Source of the DNA: Rhizobium altiplani
Lineage (GTDB): Bacteria > Pseudomonadota > Alphaproteobacteria > Rhizobiales > Rhizobiaceae
Length of the DNA: 64,000 nucleotides
Assembly (NCBI RefSeq): GCF_001542405.1
Contig: NZ_LNCD01000140.1
Span: 62,001-126,000, forward strand
Direction: 5' to 3'
Under the pieces are notes generated by a model. The model was not told the origin of the DNA, ran no database searches, and saw nothing but the letters and a program-made list of their open reading frames with translations. The stretch's first letter is position 1. Each line of letters starts with the position of its first letter. Below are positions 9,182-17,952 of this stretch, piece by piece. The position numbers were made by a program, and so were the translations under genes.

Positions 9182-9218
9182 AAGAACCCGCCTGAGCGAT
9201 CCGGCGGGTTCTTCGTTT
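9182..9218 (+). terminator. Rho-independent terminator after rpsA
   Basis: Stem AAGAACCCGCC (9182-9192) pairs with GGCGGGTTCTT (9203-9213), eleven perfect pairs with a 10-base loop, followed by CGTTTCT. It lies 23 bases after the rpsA stop. Confidence 0.9.
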
Positions 9219-9242
9219 CTGTACTGTCGTTGCAATGGCGAG

Positions 9243-10787
9243 CTATTCCCAGTCGACCTTGCGTCGGTAGTGCGAATAGGCTTCGTCGCCACTCACGGCG
9301 ATTGGCAGGGCCGGCGCCGGGCGGTGAGGCGGCGTGCCGGCCTTGATCAGACTTTCTCGGGCGGCAATCGCTGCAGCCGCCTCACTGTCCATCAGGATGT
9401 CCGTTTCGTCGTCGTCCGACGGCTCGCCCTGCCGCTCTTCCTCTTCCGACGGCTCGCCGCCGTTGTGGTCCTCGCGGTACATCGCGTGGGCGCCACTATC
9501 GTCGGCCTCGTCCTTCGAGAACTCGTAAGGCTGCGTGGCGTACGGCACGCCCTCGACGATTTTCATGAGCACCGGCGCATAGGTCTCGTCGATCGCCTGC
9601 TGCACCGTCAAGGGTGCTGGCGGTTCCGCGGCAGGGTGTCTTTTTGCAGCCGCTGCGGCCGCTTCGGTTGCCGGTTGTTCCGCGATGAGGGGCGATTGGC
9701 GCGCAATGCCCTCCGGCAATGGATGCAGATCGGGCAGGGTGGTCAATTCTTCCGGCAGATCGGCGAGGACCGTTTCGTCGAGGATGATATCGATCTCGAC
9801 CGCAGGATCGGGATCGGCGGCTTCCAGCAGCACTTCTGTTTCCTGGTCCTGAATGATTGTAACGATCAGCTTCGTGGTATCGTTCGACAGCGAGGCTGAT
9901 ATCGCCGGCCAACTCTTCGGAATGATCGGGTCGCCCTTGGACGTTGTCCGAGCGGTCTCGGCTTGTACGGTTTCCCGTGCCGGATCCGCGGCGTGCCTTG
10001 GCGGCACGCTCTCCTGCACATCTTGATTAGGCTCCGCGAGTGTTTCTTCGGCGGACGCCTTGGCGGTCGGATTGACGATCGGTTCGTCAGCGACTGCATC
10101 GTTCTTGATGAGTTCGGTCCGCTCGTCGCCGCCATCGATATGGGCCGCGGCAACCAGTGCGGTCTGCGGCCGTGCAGAGTCCGGTTCCTGCTTTGTCGGC
10201 AGAGGTACCTGCGCAGTCCCAGCAAGATTGTCCCGATGGATGCGAATTTCCGTCCGCTGTTCCTGGCGCGTCGGCGAGGCGTCGTTCTGGCCGTAGGAGC
10301 GAACCACAGCGCGGGCGGCGAGATCGCGATCCTTGTAGCGGATCGTTTCAAGATAGGTGGCGATGCGGGCAGCCTCCGGTCCAGCCGGGTTCCGGAGCGC
10401 CTCTGCAAGCAGGCGAAGCGGAACTGCGTGGCCTTGCATTGCAAGCTGTCGCTCGACTTTTTCGATCTTCGCCGGCGGCAGCTTCTCGATCGCAGCTGCC
10501 AGGCGGGAGGCAAAGGCTAGGTCGGTTTCGTCGTCCTCGCGCGGGGTCGCAAGCGCCTCGCTCGTGGCACTGAGCACATCGAGAAGGGCGTCGACCATCC
10601 GCGCCCGGACAGCTAGCAGAAGAATGCTGAGCTTGCCGGCAACAGAAGAATTGAGATCGGCGCCCTGAATCTGATGCACGGGAGCAACGGCGCTGGCCGC
10701 GCGCACGAGGCCATCGGTACTGACGGCCGCGGTCTGGCTCTGGGAGGAAAGGCTTCCATTTGACGCTGCACGAACCGGAGACAACAT
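9243..10787 (-). CDS. Large low-complexity acidic protein, function unknown
   Basis: 514 residues with a start preceded by GGAG (six bases before ATG). No known domain was recognised. The N-terminal 50 residues are Ser/Ala rich; residues about 50-160 look helical and ordered (KLSILLLAVRARMVDALLDVL); the middle is Pro/Ala/Glu-rich and probably disordered; residues about 435-460 are very acidic (GGEPSEEEERQGEPSDDDET). The C-terminus AYSHYRRKVDWE is distinctive. There is no signal peptide. The base composition matches the neighbours, and the frame is open over 1.5 kb, so it is likely real. Confidence 0.7.
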   Translation of the reverse strand: MLSPVRAASNGSLSSQSQTAAVSTDGLVRAASAVAPVHQIQGADLNSSVAGKLSILLLAVRARMVDALLDVLSATSEALATPREDDETDLAFASRLAAAIEKLPPAKIEKVERQLAMQGHAVPLRLLAEALRNPAGPEAARIATYLETIRYKDRDLAARAVVRSYGQNDASPTRQEQRTEIRIHRDNLAGTAQVPLPTKQEPDSARPQTALVAAAHIDGGDERTELIKNDAVADEPIVNPTAKASAEETLAEPNQDVQESVPPRHAADPARETVQAETARTTSKGDPIIPKSWPAISASLSNDTTKLIVTIIQDQETEVLLEAADPDPAVEIDIILDETVLADLPEELTTLPDLHPLPEGIARQSPLIAEQPATEAAAAAAKRHPAAEPPAPLTVQQAIDETYAPVLMKIVEGVPYATQPYEFSKDEADDSGAHAMYREDHNGGEPSEEEERQGEPSDDDETDILMDSEAAAAIAARESLIKAGTPPHRPAPALPIAVSGDEAYSHYRRKVDWE

Positions 10788-11016
10788 GTCATGCTCCTTC
10801 TTTCGTAAAGTGCGGTGAAGGCAGGCTACAAGAAGGCCGCGCTCATCCGGCCCGTTGCATTCCCCGGCAGTTCGGTCTGCCCGACGCGGCGCTCCGTCGC
10901 GCCGTTGAATGCATAAAAATTGGTAAATAATCTAACGAAGCGGCGTTAACGAATTACTAATGGCCGGTACGCGCATCGCCGCGCCCGGTTCAATACGTGC
11001 AAAATCCAGAAACGTC

Positions 11017-11640
11017 TTAGCTGTGGGCGAAAATGTCGGCTTCTTCCCAGCCGAGCAGATCGAGCTTGGCGCGCGTCGGAAGGAATTGGAAGCAGGCGTT
11101 GGCATGATCGATGCGGCCGTCTCGCACCAGCCGCTCGGTCAGCTTGTCGCGCAGCGCGTGCAGGTAAAGCACGTCAGAGGCCGCGTATTCCAGCTGCGCA
11201 GGGGACAAAGTTGCGGCAGCCCAGTCGGAGGATTGCTGCGTCTTGGAAATATCGACGTCAAGCATTTCCTTGAGATTGTCCTTCAGTCCATGCCGATCGG
11301 TATAGGTTCGGCAGAGACGTGAGGCGATCTTGGTGCAGAACACCGGCTGCATGGTGACGCCGAAGGTGTGGAACAAGACGGCAATGTCGAAGCGGCCATA
11401 GTGGAAGATCTTCTGTTGCCCATTGGCAAGCAGCGCCACGAGGTTCGGCGCTTCCTTCTGCCCGGCGGCGATGCGGATCACGTCGGCCGTGCCGTCGCCC
11501 GGTGAGAGTTGCACTACGCACAGCCGGTCGCGGCGCGGCACAAGGCCCAGCGTTTCGGTGTCGATGGCAATCGCTCCGGTATAGCGGGCGGCATCTGCCG
11601 CGGAAATATCACCTTCATGGTATCGTATGATGGCTGCCAT
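11017..11640 (-). CDS. RNase D-like 3'-5' exonuclease
   Basis: 207-residue DEDDy-type exonuclease, probably acting on structured RNA 3' ends. Exo I is AIDTETLG (residues 23-30 from the chosen start), Exo II is FHYGRFDIAVLF and Exo III is YAASDVLYL with the catalytic tyrosine/aspartate pattern. The protein lacks the C-terminal HRDC domains of full-length RNase D (about 375 residues), so it is the short family common in alphaproteobacteria. The ATG at 11640 (MAAIIRYHEGD) fits the family better than the one at 11649. Confidence 0.88.
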   Translation of the reverse strand: MAAIIRYHEGDISAADAARYTGAIAIDTETLGLVPRRDRLCVVQLSPGDGTADVIRIAAGQKEAPNLVALLANGQQKIFHYGRFDIAVLFHTFGVTMQPVFCTKIASRLCRTYTDRHGLKDNLKEMLDVDISKTQQSSDWAAATLSPAQLEYAASDVLYLHALRDKLTERLVRDGRIDHANACFQFLPTRAKLDLLGWEEADIFAHS

Positions 11641-11713
11641 CGATCTCATCTCACACTCGAACTGTCACTTGTGGCCTATAGCGCAAAGCCATGGCGGGCG
11701 ATACCGCCAAGGC

Positions 11714-12520
11714 TCAGAATGTCGGCGGTGTATTGATCCAGATGAGGACGGTTTCGCCATCGTGACGGTTGCGCCAGGAGTGATAGCGACGGCTTTCGAA
11801 ATAGAGCGAATCGCCGGGTCCGAGATCGAAGAACTGATCGGAATCGAGGACCAGCTCCAGCCTCCCGGAGAGTACGTGCATGAACTCCTCCCCTTCGTGT
11901 CGGTAGGCGCCTTCGCTCGCCGCACCGGGTGCGAGCACGAAACGGTGGCAATCCATCATCGTGCGGCCCTCGGCCAGAAGCTGCACCGTGACACCTGGCG
12001 TCGTTTCCGGCCATGTGCGCCAGGCGCCGGCGCGGACGACCTCGGGCATGTCGTCGCGCTCTTCCCCAGAAAGCCTGGAAACCGTGGTGCCATAATATGC
12101 CGCAAGGTCGTGCAACGTCTTGAAACTCACCCCCTGAGAGGTGCGTTCGAGCGTCGACAGTGTCGAGGCAGCAATGCCAACGTCACCGGCAACCTGATCC
12201 AGTGTCTTGCCGGCGCCGTGGCGCAGACTGCGCAGCCGCCGACCTAGATCCGAGGCGTCAGACGCATCCGAATTTTCAGATGGTTCTTCGCTTTCCAATG
12301 CCTCGCGAATGGCGGCCGGATTGAGTCCGCGCTCGGTTCGATACCAGGCTATCTTTTTTAACCGTGCGACGTCCTCGGCGCTGTATTGCCGGTGCCCGGT
12401 TTCCGACCGATCCGGAACGACGAGGCCCTGGCTTTCCCAAAGGCGCAAGGTCGATGCGGAAACGCCTGCTGATTTTGCCGCCTCCGCCACTTTGTAGCGC
12501 ACGGGCATACCGTTGTTCAT
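11714..12520 (-). CDS. MerR-XRE-cupin fusion regulator beside gabTD
   Basis: 268-residue predicted transcription factor with three modules: a MerR-type winged helix (about residues 6-75, VRYKVAEAAKSAGVSASTLRLWE), an XRE helix-turn-helix (about 90-150, LDQVAGDVGIAASTLSTLE) and a C-terminal cupin (about 190-268, HEGEEFMHVLSGRLELVLDS). The cupin probably senses a small ligand. Start chosen at 12520 (MNNGMPVRY); the frame runs further upstream without family character. It is divergent from gabT-gabD with a palindrome between, so control of GABA catabolism is the likely role. Confidence 0.85.
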   Translation of the reverse strand: MNNGMPVRYKVAEAAKSAGVSASTLRLWESQGLVVPDRSETGHRQYSAEDVARLKKIAWYRTERGLNPAAIREALESEEPSENSDASDASDLGRRLRSLRHGAGKTLDQVAGDVGIAASTLSTLERTSQGVSFKTLHDLAAYYGTTVSRLSGEERDDMPEVVRAGAWRTWPETTPGVTVQLLAEGRTMMDCHRFVLAPGAASEGAYRHEGEEFMHVLSGRLELVLDSDQFFDLGPGDSLYFESRRYHSWRNRHDGETVLIWINTPPTF

Positions 12521-12646
12521 AAGCCAAATATTCCCGGTTCGTTTGTCTTCTTGAGGTCTTGTTCGACCTAGTTTTTCTTCGACGACCATCGCTGAAAACG
12601 ACAGCAGTTTGAAGCGGCAAATGGCGCTTGCATTCTTGCAGGAAAA

Positions 12647-12665
12647 ATGTAGGAATTTTCTACAT
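12647..12665. promoter_or_regulatory. Palindrome between the MerR-XRE-cupin gene and gabT
   Basis: Inverted repeat ATGTAG (12647-12652) and CTACAT (12660-12665) with a 7-base AT-rich centre, 55 bases before the gabT start and 127 bases before the regulator start. A wider pair CTTGCA/TGCAAG flanks it (12635-12640 and 12680-12685). It is a candidate operator for the adjacent regulator. Confidence 0.5.
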
Positions 12666-12719
12666 GTCTTGCCGAAGTTATGCAAGATAGTTCATCCATT
12701 CCAGAGCAGGAACGCACCG

Positions 12720-13997
12720 ATGGCCGCGACCACCCTCACAGACCGAAAGAATGCCGCAATCTCGCGTGGCGTTGGCATGACGACGCAGATCTATGCCGAT
12801 CGCGCAGAAAATGCCGAGATCTGGGACAAGGAAGGTCGACGCTATATCGACTTCGCGGCCGGCATTGCCGTCCTCAACACCGGTCACCGTCACCCGCGCG
12901 TGATCGCCGCCGTCAAGGATCAGCTTGATCATTTCACCCATACCTGCCACCAGGTGGTGCCTTACGAGAGCTACGTCCACTTGGCCGAGCGTCTCAATGC
13001 GCTGACGCCCGGCAACTTCGAGAAGAAGACGATCTTCGTCACAACAGGTGCCGAAGCCGTCGAGAATGCGGTGAAGATCGCCCGTGCCGCGACCGGCCGC
13101 TCCGCCGTGATTGCCTTTGGCGGCGGTTTCCATGGCCGCACCTTCATGGGTATGGCGCTGACCGGCAAGGTCGTGCCCTACAAGGTCGGTTTCGGCGCAA
13201 TGCCGGGCGATGTCTTCCATGTCCCGTTCCCGGTCGAGCTGCATGGCGTGACGCCGGATCAGTCGCTGGCCGCGCTGAAGAAGCTGTTTGCCGCCGATGT
13301 TGATCCGCAGCGCGTTGCCGCCATCATTATCGAGCCAGTTCAGGGCGAGGGTGGTTTCTACCCGGCGCCGGTCGCCTTTATGAAGGCGCTGCGCGAACTC
13401 TGCGACCAACACGGCATCCTCCTGATCGCCGATGAGGTGCAGACCGGCTTTGCTCGTACCGGCAAGATGTTCGCGATGGATCATCATGAGGTCGCACCCG
13501 ACCTGATGACGATGGCCAAGAGCCTCGCTGGCGGCTTCCCGCTGGCCGCCGTCACGGGTCGTGCCGAGATCATGGATGCGCCCGGACCGGGCGGTCTCGG
13601 CGGTACCTATGGCGGCAATCCGCTTGGCATCGCTGCGGCTCACGCAGTCCTCGACGTCATCAAGGACGAAGATCTCTGCGATCGCGCCAATCAGCTTGGC
13701 AACCGGTTGAAGCAGCGCCTGGAATCACTGCGCGAAAAGGTGCCTGAAATCGTCGATATCCGCGGTCCGGGTTTCATGAACGCTGTCGAGTTCAACGACA
13801 AGACGACGAAGCTGCCGAGCGCCGATTTCGCCAACAAGGTTCGCCTGATTGCGCTTGAGAAAGGCCTGATCCTGCTGACGTGCGGCGTGCATGGAAACGT
13901 CATCCGTTTCCTCGCCCCGATCACGATCCAGGATAGTGTCTTTGGCGAAGCGCTCGACATTTTGGAAGCCTCGATCCTCGAAGCAAGCGGTAAGTAG
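12720..13997 (+). CDS. gabT: 4-aminobutyrate aminotransferase
   Basis: PLP enzyme transferring the amino group of GABA to 2-oxoglutarate, giving succinate semialdehyde. 425 residues starting MAATTLTDRKNAAISRGVGM; the frame extends upstream to 12609 across the palindromic region and is not used. Class III signatures are present: TGAEAVENAVKIAR, FHGRTFMGMALTGK, LLIADEVQTGFARTG and the PLP-lysine segment DLMTMAKSLAGGFPLAAVTG. gabD starts 32 bases after the stop, so the two enzymes form an operon. Confidence 0.95.
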   Translation: MAATTLTDRKNAAISRGVGMTTQIYADRAENAEIWDKEGRRYIDFAAGIAVLNTGHRHPRVIAAVKDQLDHFTHTCHQVVPYESYVHLAERLNALTPGNFEKKTIFVTTGAEAVENAVKIARAATGRSAVIAFGGGFHGRTFMGMALTGKVVPYKVGFGAMPGDVFHVPFPVELHGVTPDQSLAALKKLFAADVDPQRVAAIIIEPVQGEGGFYPAPVAFMKALRELCDQHGILLIADEVQTGFARTGKMFAMDHHEVAPDLMTMAKSLAGGFPLAAVTGRAEIMDAPGPGGLGGTYGGNPLGIAAAHAVLDVIKDEDLCDRANQLGNRLKQRLESLREKVPEIVDIRGPGFMNAVEFNDKTTKLPSADFANKVRLIALEKGLILLTCGVHGNVIRFLAPITIQDSVFGEALDILEASILEASGK

Positions 13998-14029
13998 GGC
14001 CATCCCTTCTTTGCCTGGAGTTACATGAC

Positions 14030-15511
14030 ATGGCATTCACGACTGCATTGACAAGACACGTTCCCTTTTCCTCGCCGTTCCTGCGCGATGCCGGCTATAT
14101 CAACGGTAGCTGGACGGCCGGCGGCGCGACCAAGACCTTTGACGTCCTCAATCCTGCCACCGGCGAGGTTCTCGCCTCGCTGCCCGACATGGGGGCTGCC
14201 GAGACGCGGGAAGCAATCGACGCCGCCTACGCTGCTCAGCCGGCCTGGGCCGCGCGGCCCGCAAAGGAGCGCGCCGGGATCCTGCGCAAATGGCATGACC
14301 TGATGGTCGCTCATGCCGATGAACTGGCCGCCATCCTGACCGCTGAAATGGGCAAGCCTTTCCCCGAGGCCCGCGGCGAGATCCTTTACGCTGCAGCCTA
14401 TGTCGAATGGTATGCGGAAGAGGCCAAACGCATCTATGGCGAGACAATCCCTGCGCCGTCGAGCGACAAGCGCATGATCGTCATCAAGCAGCCGGTTGGC
14501 GTCGTCGGCACGATCACGCCTTGGAATTTTCCGGCCGCGATGATCACTCGCAAGATCGCCCCGGCGCTGGCTGTCGGCTGCGCGGTCGTCTCAAAGCCTG
14601 CCGAGCAGACGCCGCTGTCGGCGCTGGCACTTGCCGTTCTCGCCGAGCAGGCCGGTATTCCGGCCGGCGTCTTCAACGTCATCGTCGGAGAAGACGGCCC
14701 GGCAATCGGCAAGGAGCTTTGCGGCAACGACAAGGTGCGAAAGATCAGCTTCACCGGATCGACGGAGGTCGGCCGCATTCTGATGCGCCAGTGCGCCGAT
14801 CAGATCAAGAAGATCAGCCTCGAGCTTGGGGGCAACGCGCCCTTCATCGTCTTTGACGATGCGGATCTGGACGCAGCGGTCGAGGGCGCTCTGGCGTCCA
14901 AGTATCGCAATGCCGGCCAGACCTGCGTCTGCGCAAACCGCCTTTATGTCCAGTCAGGAGTCTATGATGCCTTCGCCGCCAAACTTGCGGCCAAAGTCGA
15001 GACGATGGCCGTCGGTGACGGCTTCAAGGCTGGCGTGACGATCGGCCCGTTGATCGACGAGCAGGGCCTATCCAAGGTGGAGAGCCACGTTGCAGATGCT
15101 GTTTCGAGGGGAGCGACGATTCTGACGGGCGGCAAGCGCGTCGAGGGTGCCGGCACCTTCTTCACACCGACCGTGCTCACCGGCGTCACCCGCGAGATGA
15201 AGGTCGCGCGCGAAGAAACGTTCGGTCCCGTCGCGCCGCTCTTCCGCTTCGATACGGTCGAGGATGTGATCGCCCAGGCCAACGACACCGAGTTCGGCCT
15301 CGCCGCCTACTTCTTCGCCGGCGACCTGAAAAAGGTCTGGCGTGTCGCAGAGGCGCTGGAATACGGCATGGTCGGCATCAATACCGGCCTGATGTCGACG
15401 GAAACGGCACCCTTCGGCGGCATCAAGCAGTCTGGCCTCGGCCGCGAAGGCTCGCGCCACGGTGCCGATGACTATCTGGAGATGAAGTATCTCTGCATGG
15501 GCAATGTCTGA
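14030..15511 (+). CDS. gabD: Succinate-semialdehyde dehydrogenase (NADP-type)
   Basis: Oxidises succinate semialdehyde to succinate, completing the GABA shunt. 493 residues, typical aldehyde dehydrogenase length. Visible motifs are the Rossmann/catalytic core TPWNFPAAMITRK with Asn, SFTGSTEVGR, the general base in LELGGNAPF and the nucleophilic Cys in NAGQTCVCANR. Second enzyme of the gabTD operon. A terminator follows the stop. Confidence 0.95.
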   Translation: MAFTTALTRHVPFSSPFLRDAGYINGSWTAGGATKTFDVLNPATGEVLASLPDMGAAETREAIDAAYAAQPAWAARPAKERAGILRKWHDLMVAHADELAAILTAEMGKPFPEARGEILYAAAYVEWYAEEAKRIYGETIPAPSSDKRMIVIKQPVGVVGTITPWNFPAAMITRKIAPALAVGCAVVSKPAEQTPLSALALAVLAEQAGIPAGVFNVIVGEDGPAIGKELCGNDKVRKISFTGSTEVGRILMRQCADQIKKISLELGGNAPFIVFDDADLDAAVEGALASKYRNAGQTCVCANRLYVQSGVYDAFAAKLAAKVETMAVGDGFKAGVTIGPLIDEQGLSKVESHVADAVSRGATILTGGKRVEGAGTFFTPTVLTGVTREMKVAREETFGPVAPLFRFDTVEDVIAQANDTEFGLAAYFFAGDLKKVWRVAEALEYGMVGINTGLMSTETAPFGGIKQSGLGREGSRHGADDYLEMKYLCMGNV

Positions 15512-15546
15512 GCGACACGTCGCTCACGACAGTTGAGGCATTGCAA

Positions 15547-15580
15547 ACGGGATCGCCGGCCGCGGCGGTCCCGTCTTTTT
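15547..15580 (+). terminator. Terminator after gabD
   Basis: Stem ACGGGA-T-CGCCG pairs with CGGCG-G-TCCCGT around a short loop, followed by CTTTTT (15575-15580). It lies between the convergent gabD and PACE-type genes and may serve both. Confidence 0.8.
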
Positions 15581-15583
15581 CGG

Positions 15584-16027
15584 TTAGCTTTGCTGTGCTT
15601 GCCCTCCCAGCTGCCAATCCGGCAGCGGGAAGATGCGGTCATAGGCCCAGTTGAAGACGAACGCGTAGACCACGTAGAAAAGCGCGAAGGACACATCCAT
15701 CGTCAGCGCCTGGATGACGCTGATGTCGAGGTACCAGGCGATCATCGGCAGCAGCGCGAGCAGCAATCCAATCTCAAACATGACCGCATGCAGGACGCGG
15801 ACCGCAACATTCTTTTGCGTGCCGCCGGTGAGGTACTGCATCAGATGGTCGAAGCCGAGATTATAGAGATAGTTCCAGGCTGTCGCGAGCGTCGCGCCGG
15901 CGACGCCGATCACGCCGATATCGGCCATAGGCATGCCGAAGGCCAGCGCGCCGAGCGGCGTGACAAGCGCAAGTCCGATAATTTCGAAGCTGATGGCGTG
16001 ACGGACACGGTCTGCGGTTTTACGCAT
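15584..16027 (-). CDS. PACE-family efflux transporter
   Basis: 147-residue four-helix inner-membrane protein made of two bacterial-transmembrane-pair repeats, the arrangement of the proteobacterial antimicrobial compound efflux (AceI-like) family. The first repeat has RVRHAISFEIIGLALVTPLG and WNYLYNLGFDHL; the second has RVLHAVMFEIGLLLALLPM and FNWAYDRIFP. The membrane-embedded glutamate (SFEIIG, residue 15) conserved in AceI is present. Substrate here is unknown; relatives export chlorhexidine or short polyamines. Confidence 0.9.
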   Translation of the reverse strand: MRKTADRVRHAISFEIIGLALVTPLGALAFGMPMADIGVIGVAGATLATAWNYLYNLGFDHLMQYLTGGTQKNVAVRVLHAVMFEIGLLLALLPMIAWYLDISVIQALTMDVSFALFYVVYAFVFNWAYDRIFPLPDWQLGGQAQQS

Positions 16028-16145
16028 GGTCTACCCCTAGTGGGAATGTTCGGGTCGTCCCGAGTTGATGCCCATAGAGGGGGAGGTCGTCCTCACACCC
16101 TTTTAATAGGTATTCCGGCAGTCGAAAACAAGGGCAGGACCCTGC

Positions 16146-16355
16146 TCAGTAGTGCGGCGGCCGTGTAATCGCCGGCGCTTCCAGCGATTGCTCCTCAAGC
16201 GACAGAAACCGTTCCGTCAGCCTGTCCAGCTTGGCCCGCGTCTGCTCAACGACCTTCCATTGTTCGGCTAGCTGATCGGACAGTTCCTCGATCGTCTTTG
16301 CCTGATGGGCAACGATTTCCTCGAGCTTTGTAATGCGGTTCGTCTCTTCGGACAT
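16146..16355 (-). CDS. slyX: SlyX-family protein
   Basis: 69-residue protein that is one long predicted coiled coil (ITKLEEIVAHQAKTIEELSD), ending APAITRPPHY, the conserved C-terminal RPPHY of the SlyX family. Function is unknown. The ATG at 16355 is preferred to 16373 because it gives the family start MSEETNRI. Confidence 0.9.
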   Translation of the reverse strand: MSEETNRITKLEEIVAHQAKTIEELSDQLAEQWKVVEQTRAKLDRLTERFLSLEEQSLEAPAITRPPHY

Positions 16356-16457
16356 GGAACCTCCTCGCCGCAACCGGCCAATGTCATGCCATCTGAAAAG
16401 CGGAAATAGTCCGCGCGGTCAATCGTTTCGAGGGCGGTGACGTGCGATTTGCAAAAG

Positions 16458-16473
16458 TGAACCGTTTGGTTAC
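16458..16473 (+). promoter_or_regulatory. Operator-like site at the uxaC promoter (shared motif 1)
   Basis: TGAACCGTTTGGTTAC lies 64 bases before the uxaC start and overlaps a weak promoter (TTGCAA at 16449-16454, TACTAA at 16471-16476). It matches the site at 29296-29311 at 13 of 16 positions, in the same orientation relative to the downstream gene. A site overlapping the -10 suggests repression. Confidence 0.6.
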
Positions 16474-16536
16474 TAAAAGCCCTTGCCGCGCCCCACGTTG
16501 TGGGGTAGGGCCATAGCCCTTCAGGGAGGAATTCTC

Positions 16537-17952
16537 ATGGATCTTGGTAACGGCTTTCTTCATCCAGACCGGCTCTTTCCGGCCGATCCGGCAATCCGAA
16601 CGGTCGCGCGGGACCTCTACGAGACGGTTCGGGCCCTGCCGATCGTAAGCCCGCACGGGCATACGGAACCGTCGTGGTTTGCCGACGACAAGCCGTTCGA
16701 GGATGCGTCCTCGCTGCTTGTCATTCCGGATCATTATCTCTTCCGCATGCTGCACAGCGTTGGCGTCAAGCTCGACGATCTCGGCGTGCCTCGCCTCGAC
16801 GGCAAGCCGGTCGCCAAGGGCCGTGACATCTGGCGCGCTTTCGCCGCGCAATACCATCTCTTCCGCGGTACGCCCTCCAGCCTCTGGGTCGATCATGCGA
16901 TGTCGGCCGTCCTCGGCTGTGAAGAGCCGCTGACGCCTGAAAATGCGGATGCGCTTTACGACCATATCAATGCGCAGCTGGCGCTGCCGGAGTTCCGCCC
17001 GCGCGCCCTGCACAAGCGCTTCGGTATCGAGACGATCGCCACGACCGAGGGCGCGCTCGACCCGCTGGTGCATCACCAGAAGATGGCGGAAGACGGCTGG
17101 ATCGGCCGCGTCCGCACCACCTACCGGCCGGACAGCGTCACCGACCCGGATGCCGTCGGCTTCCGCGAAAACCTGGTTCGGCTTGGCGAACTGACCGATT
17201 GCGACGTGACAAAGTGGGATGGGCTGATCGATGCCCACCGCAAGCGCCGCGCCTATTTCCGCCAGTACGGCGCGACTGCCACCGACCATGGCGTGCCGAC
17301 GGCCTTCACGGCGGACCTGCCGCTGGCTGACAAGCAGCGCTTGCTCGACAAGGCGCACAAGGGGACGCTGAGCGCCGAGGAAACGGAGCTTTACCGCGGC
17401 CAGATGCTGACCGAAATGGCCGGGCTTTCAGCCGAAGACGGCATGACGATGCAGATCCATGCCGGCTCGCGCCGCAACACCGATCGCGAACTGTTCCAGA
17501 CGCGCGGCCCGAACATGGGCGCGGATATCCCGACGCCGACCGATTGGGTCGGCGGGCTTTCGGCGATGCTCGCAAAGTACGGCCATGCGCCGGGCCTGCG
17601 CGTCCTCCTCTTCACCCTCGACGAGACGACCTATGCCCGCGAGCTGGCGCCGATGGCCGGCCACTGGTCCTGCCTGATGATCGGCCCGCCCTGGTGGTTC
17701 CATGACAGCCCGAACGGCATTCGCCGCTATCTCGACCAGGTGGTGGAGACGGCCGGTTTCGCCAACCTGGCGGGCTTCAACGACGATACGCGCGCGCTTC
17801 TGTCGATCCCGGCGCGCCACGATGTCTGGCGCCGCGAGGTCTGCCGCTTCCTGGCGCAGTTCGTGACCGAACACCGCATGTCCCGCAAGGAAGCCGAGAT
17901 CGTCGCCGGCGAGCTCTCCTACGGAAATGCGAAGAAGGCATACAAGCTGTGA
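16537..17952 (+). CDS. uxaC: Glucuronate/galacturonate isomerase
   Basis: Isomerises D-glucuronate to D-fructuronate or D-galacturonate to D-tagaturonate, first step of hexuronate catabolism. 471 residues, the usual length. Metal-binding His40 and His42 are in VSPHGHTEP. Other family segments are LRVLLFTLDET and RYLDQVVETAGF. The ATG at 16537 has a strong GGGAGG upstream; the frame extension to 16483 overlaps promoter sequence. It overlaps the uxuB-type gene by 4 bases (GTGA), so the two are translated together. Confidence 0.95.
   Translation: MDLGNGFLHPDRLFPADPAIRTVARDLYETVRALPIVSPHGHTEPSWFADDKPFEDASSLLVIPDHYLFRMLHSVGVKLDDLGVPRLDGKPVAKGRDIWRAFAAQYHLFRGTPSSLWVDHAMSAVLGCEEPLTPENADALYDHINAQLALPEFRPRALHKRFGIETIATTEGALDPLVHHQKMAEDGWIGRVRTTYRPDSVTDPDAVGFRENLVRLGELTDCDVTKWDGLIDAHRKRRAYFRQYGATATDHGVPTAFTADLPLADKQRLLDKAHKGTLSAEETELYRGQMLTEMAGLSAEDGMTMQIHAGSRRNTDRELFQTRGPNMGADIPTPTDWVGGLSAMLAKYGHAPGLRVLLFTLDETTYARELAPMAGHWSCLMIGPPWWFHDSPNGIRRYLDQVVETAGFANLAGFNDDTRALLSIPARHDVWRREVCRFLAQFVTEHRMSRKEAEIVAGELSYGNAKKAYKL

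Noticed and set aside
12678-13643. 321-codon open frame on the minus strand
   Set aside because: Shadow of gabT.
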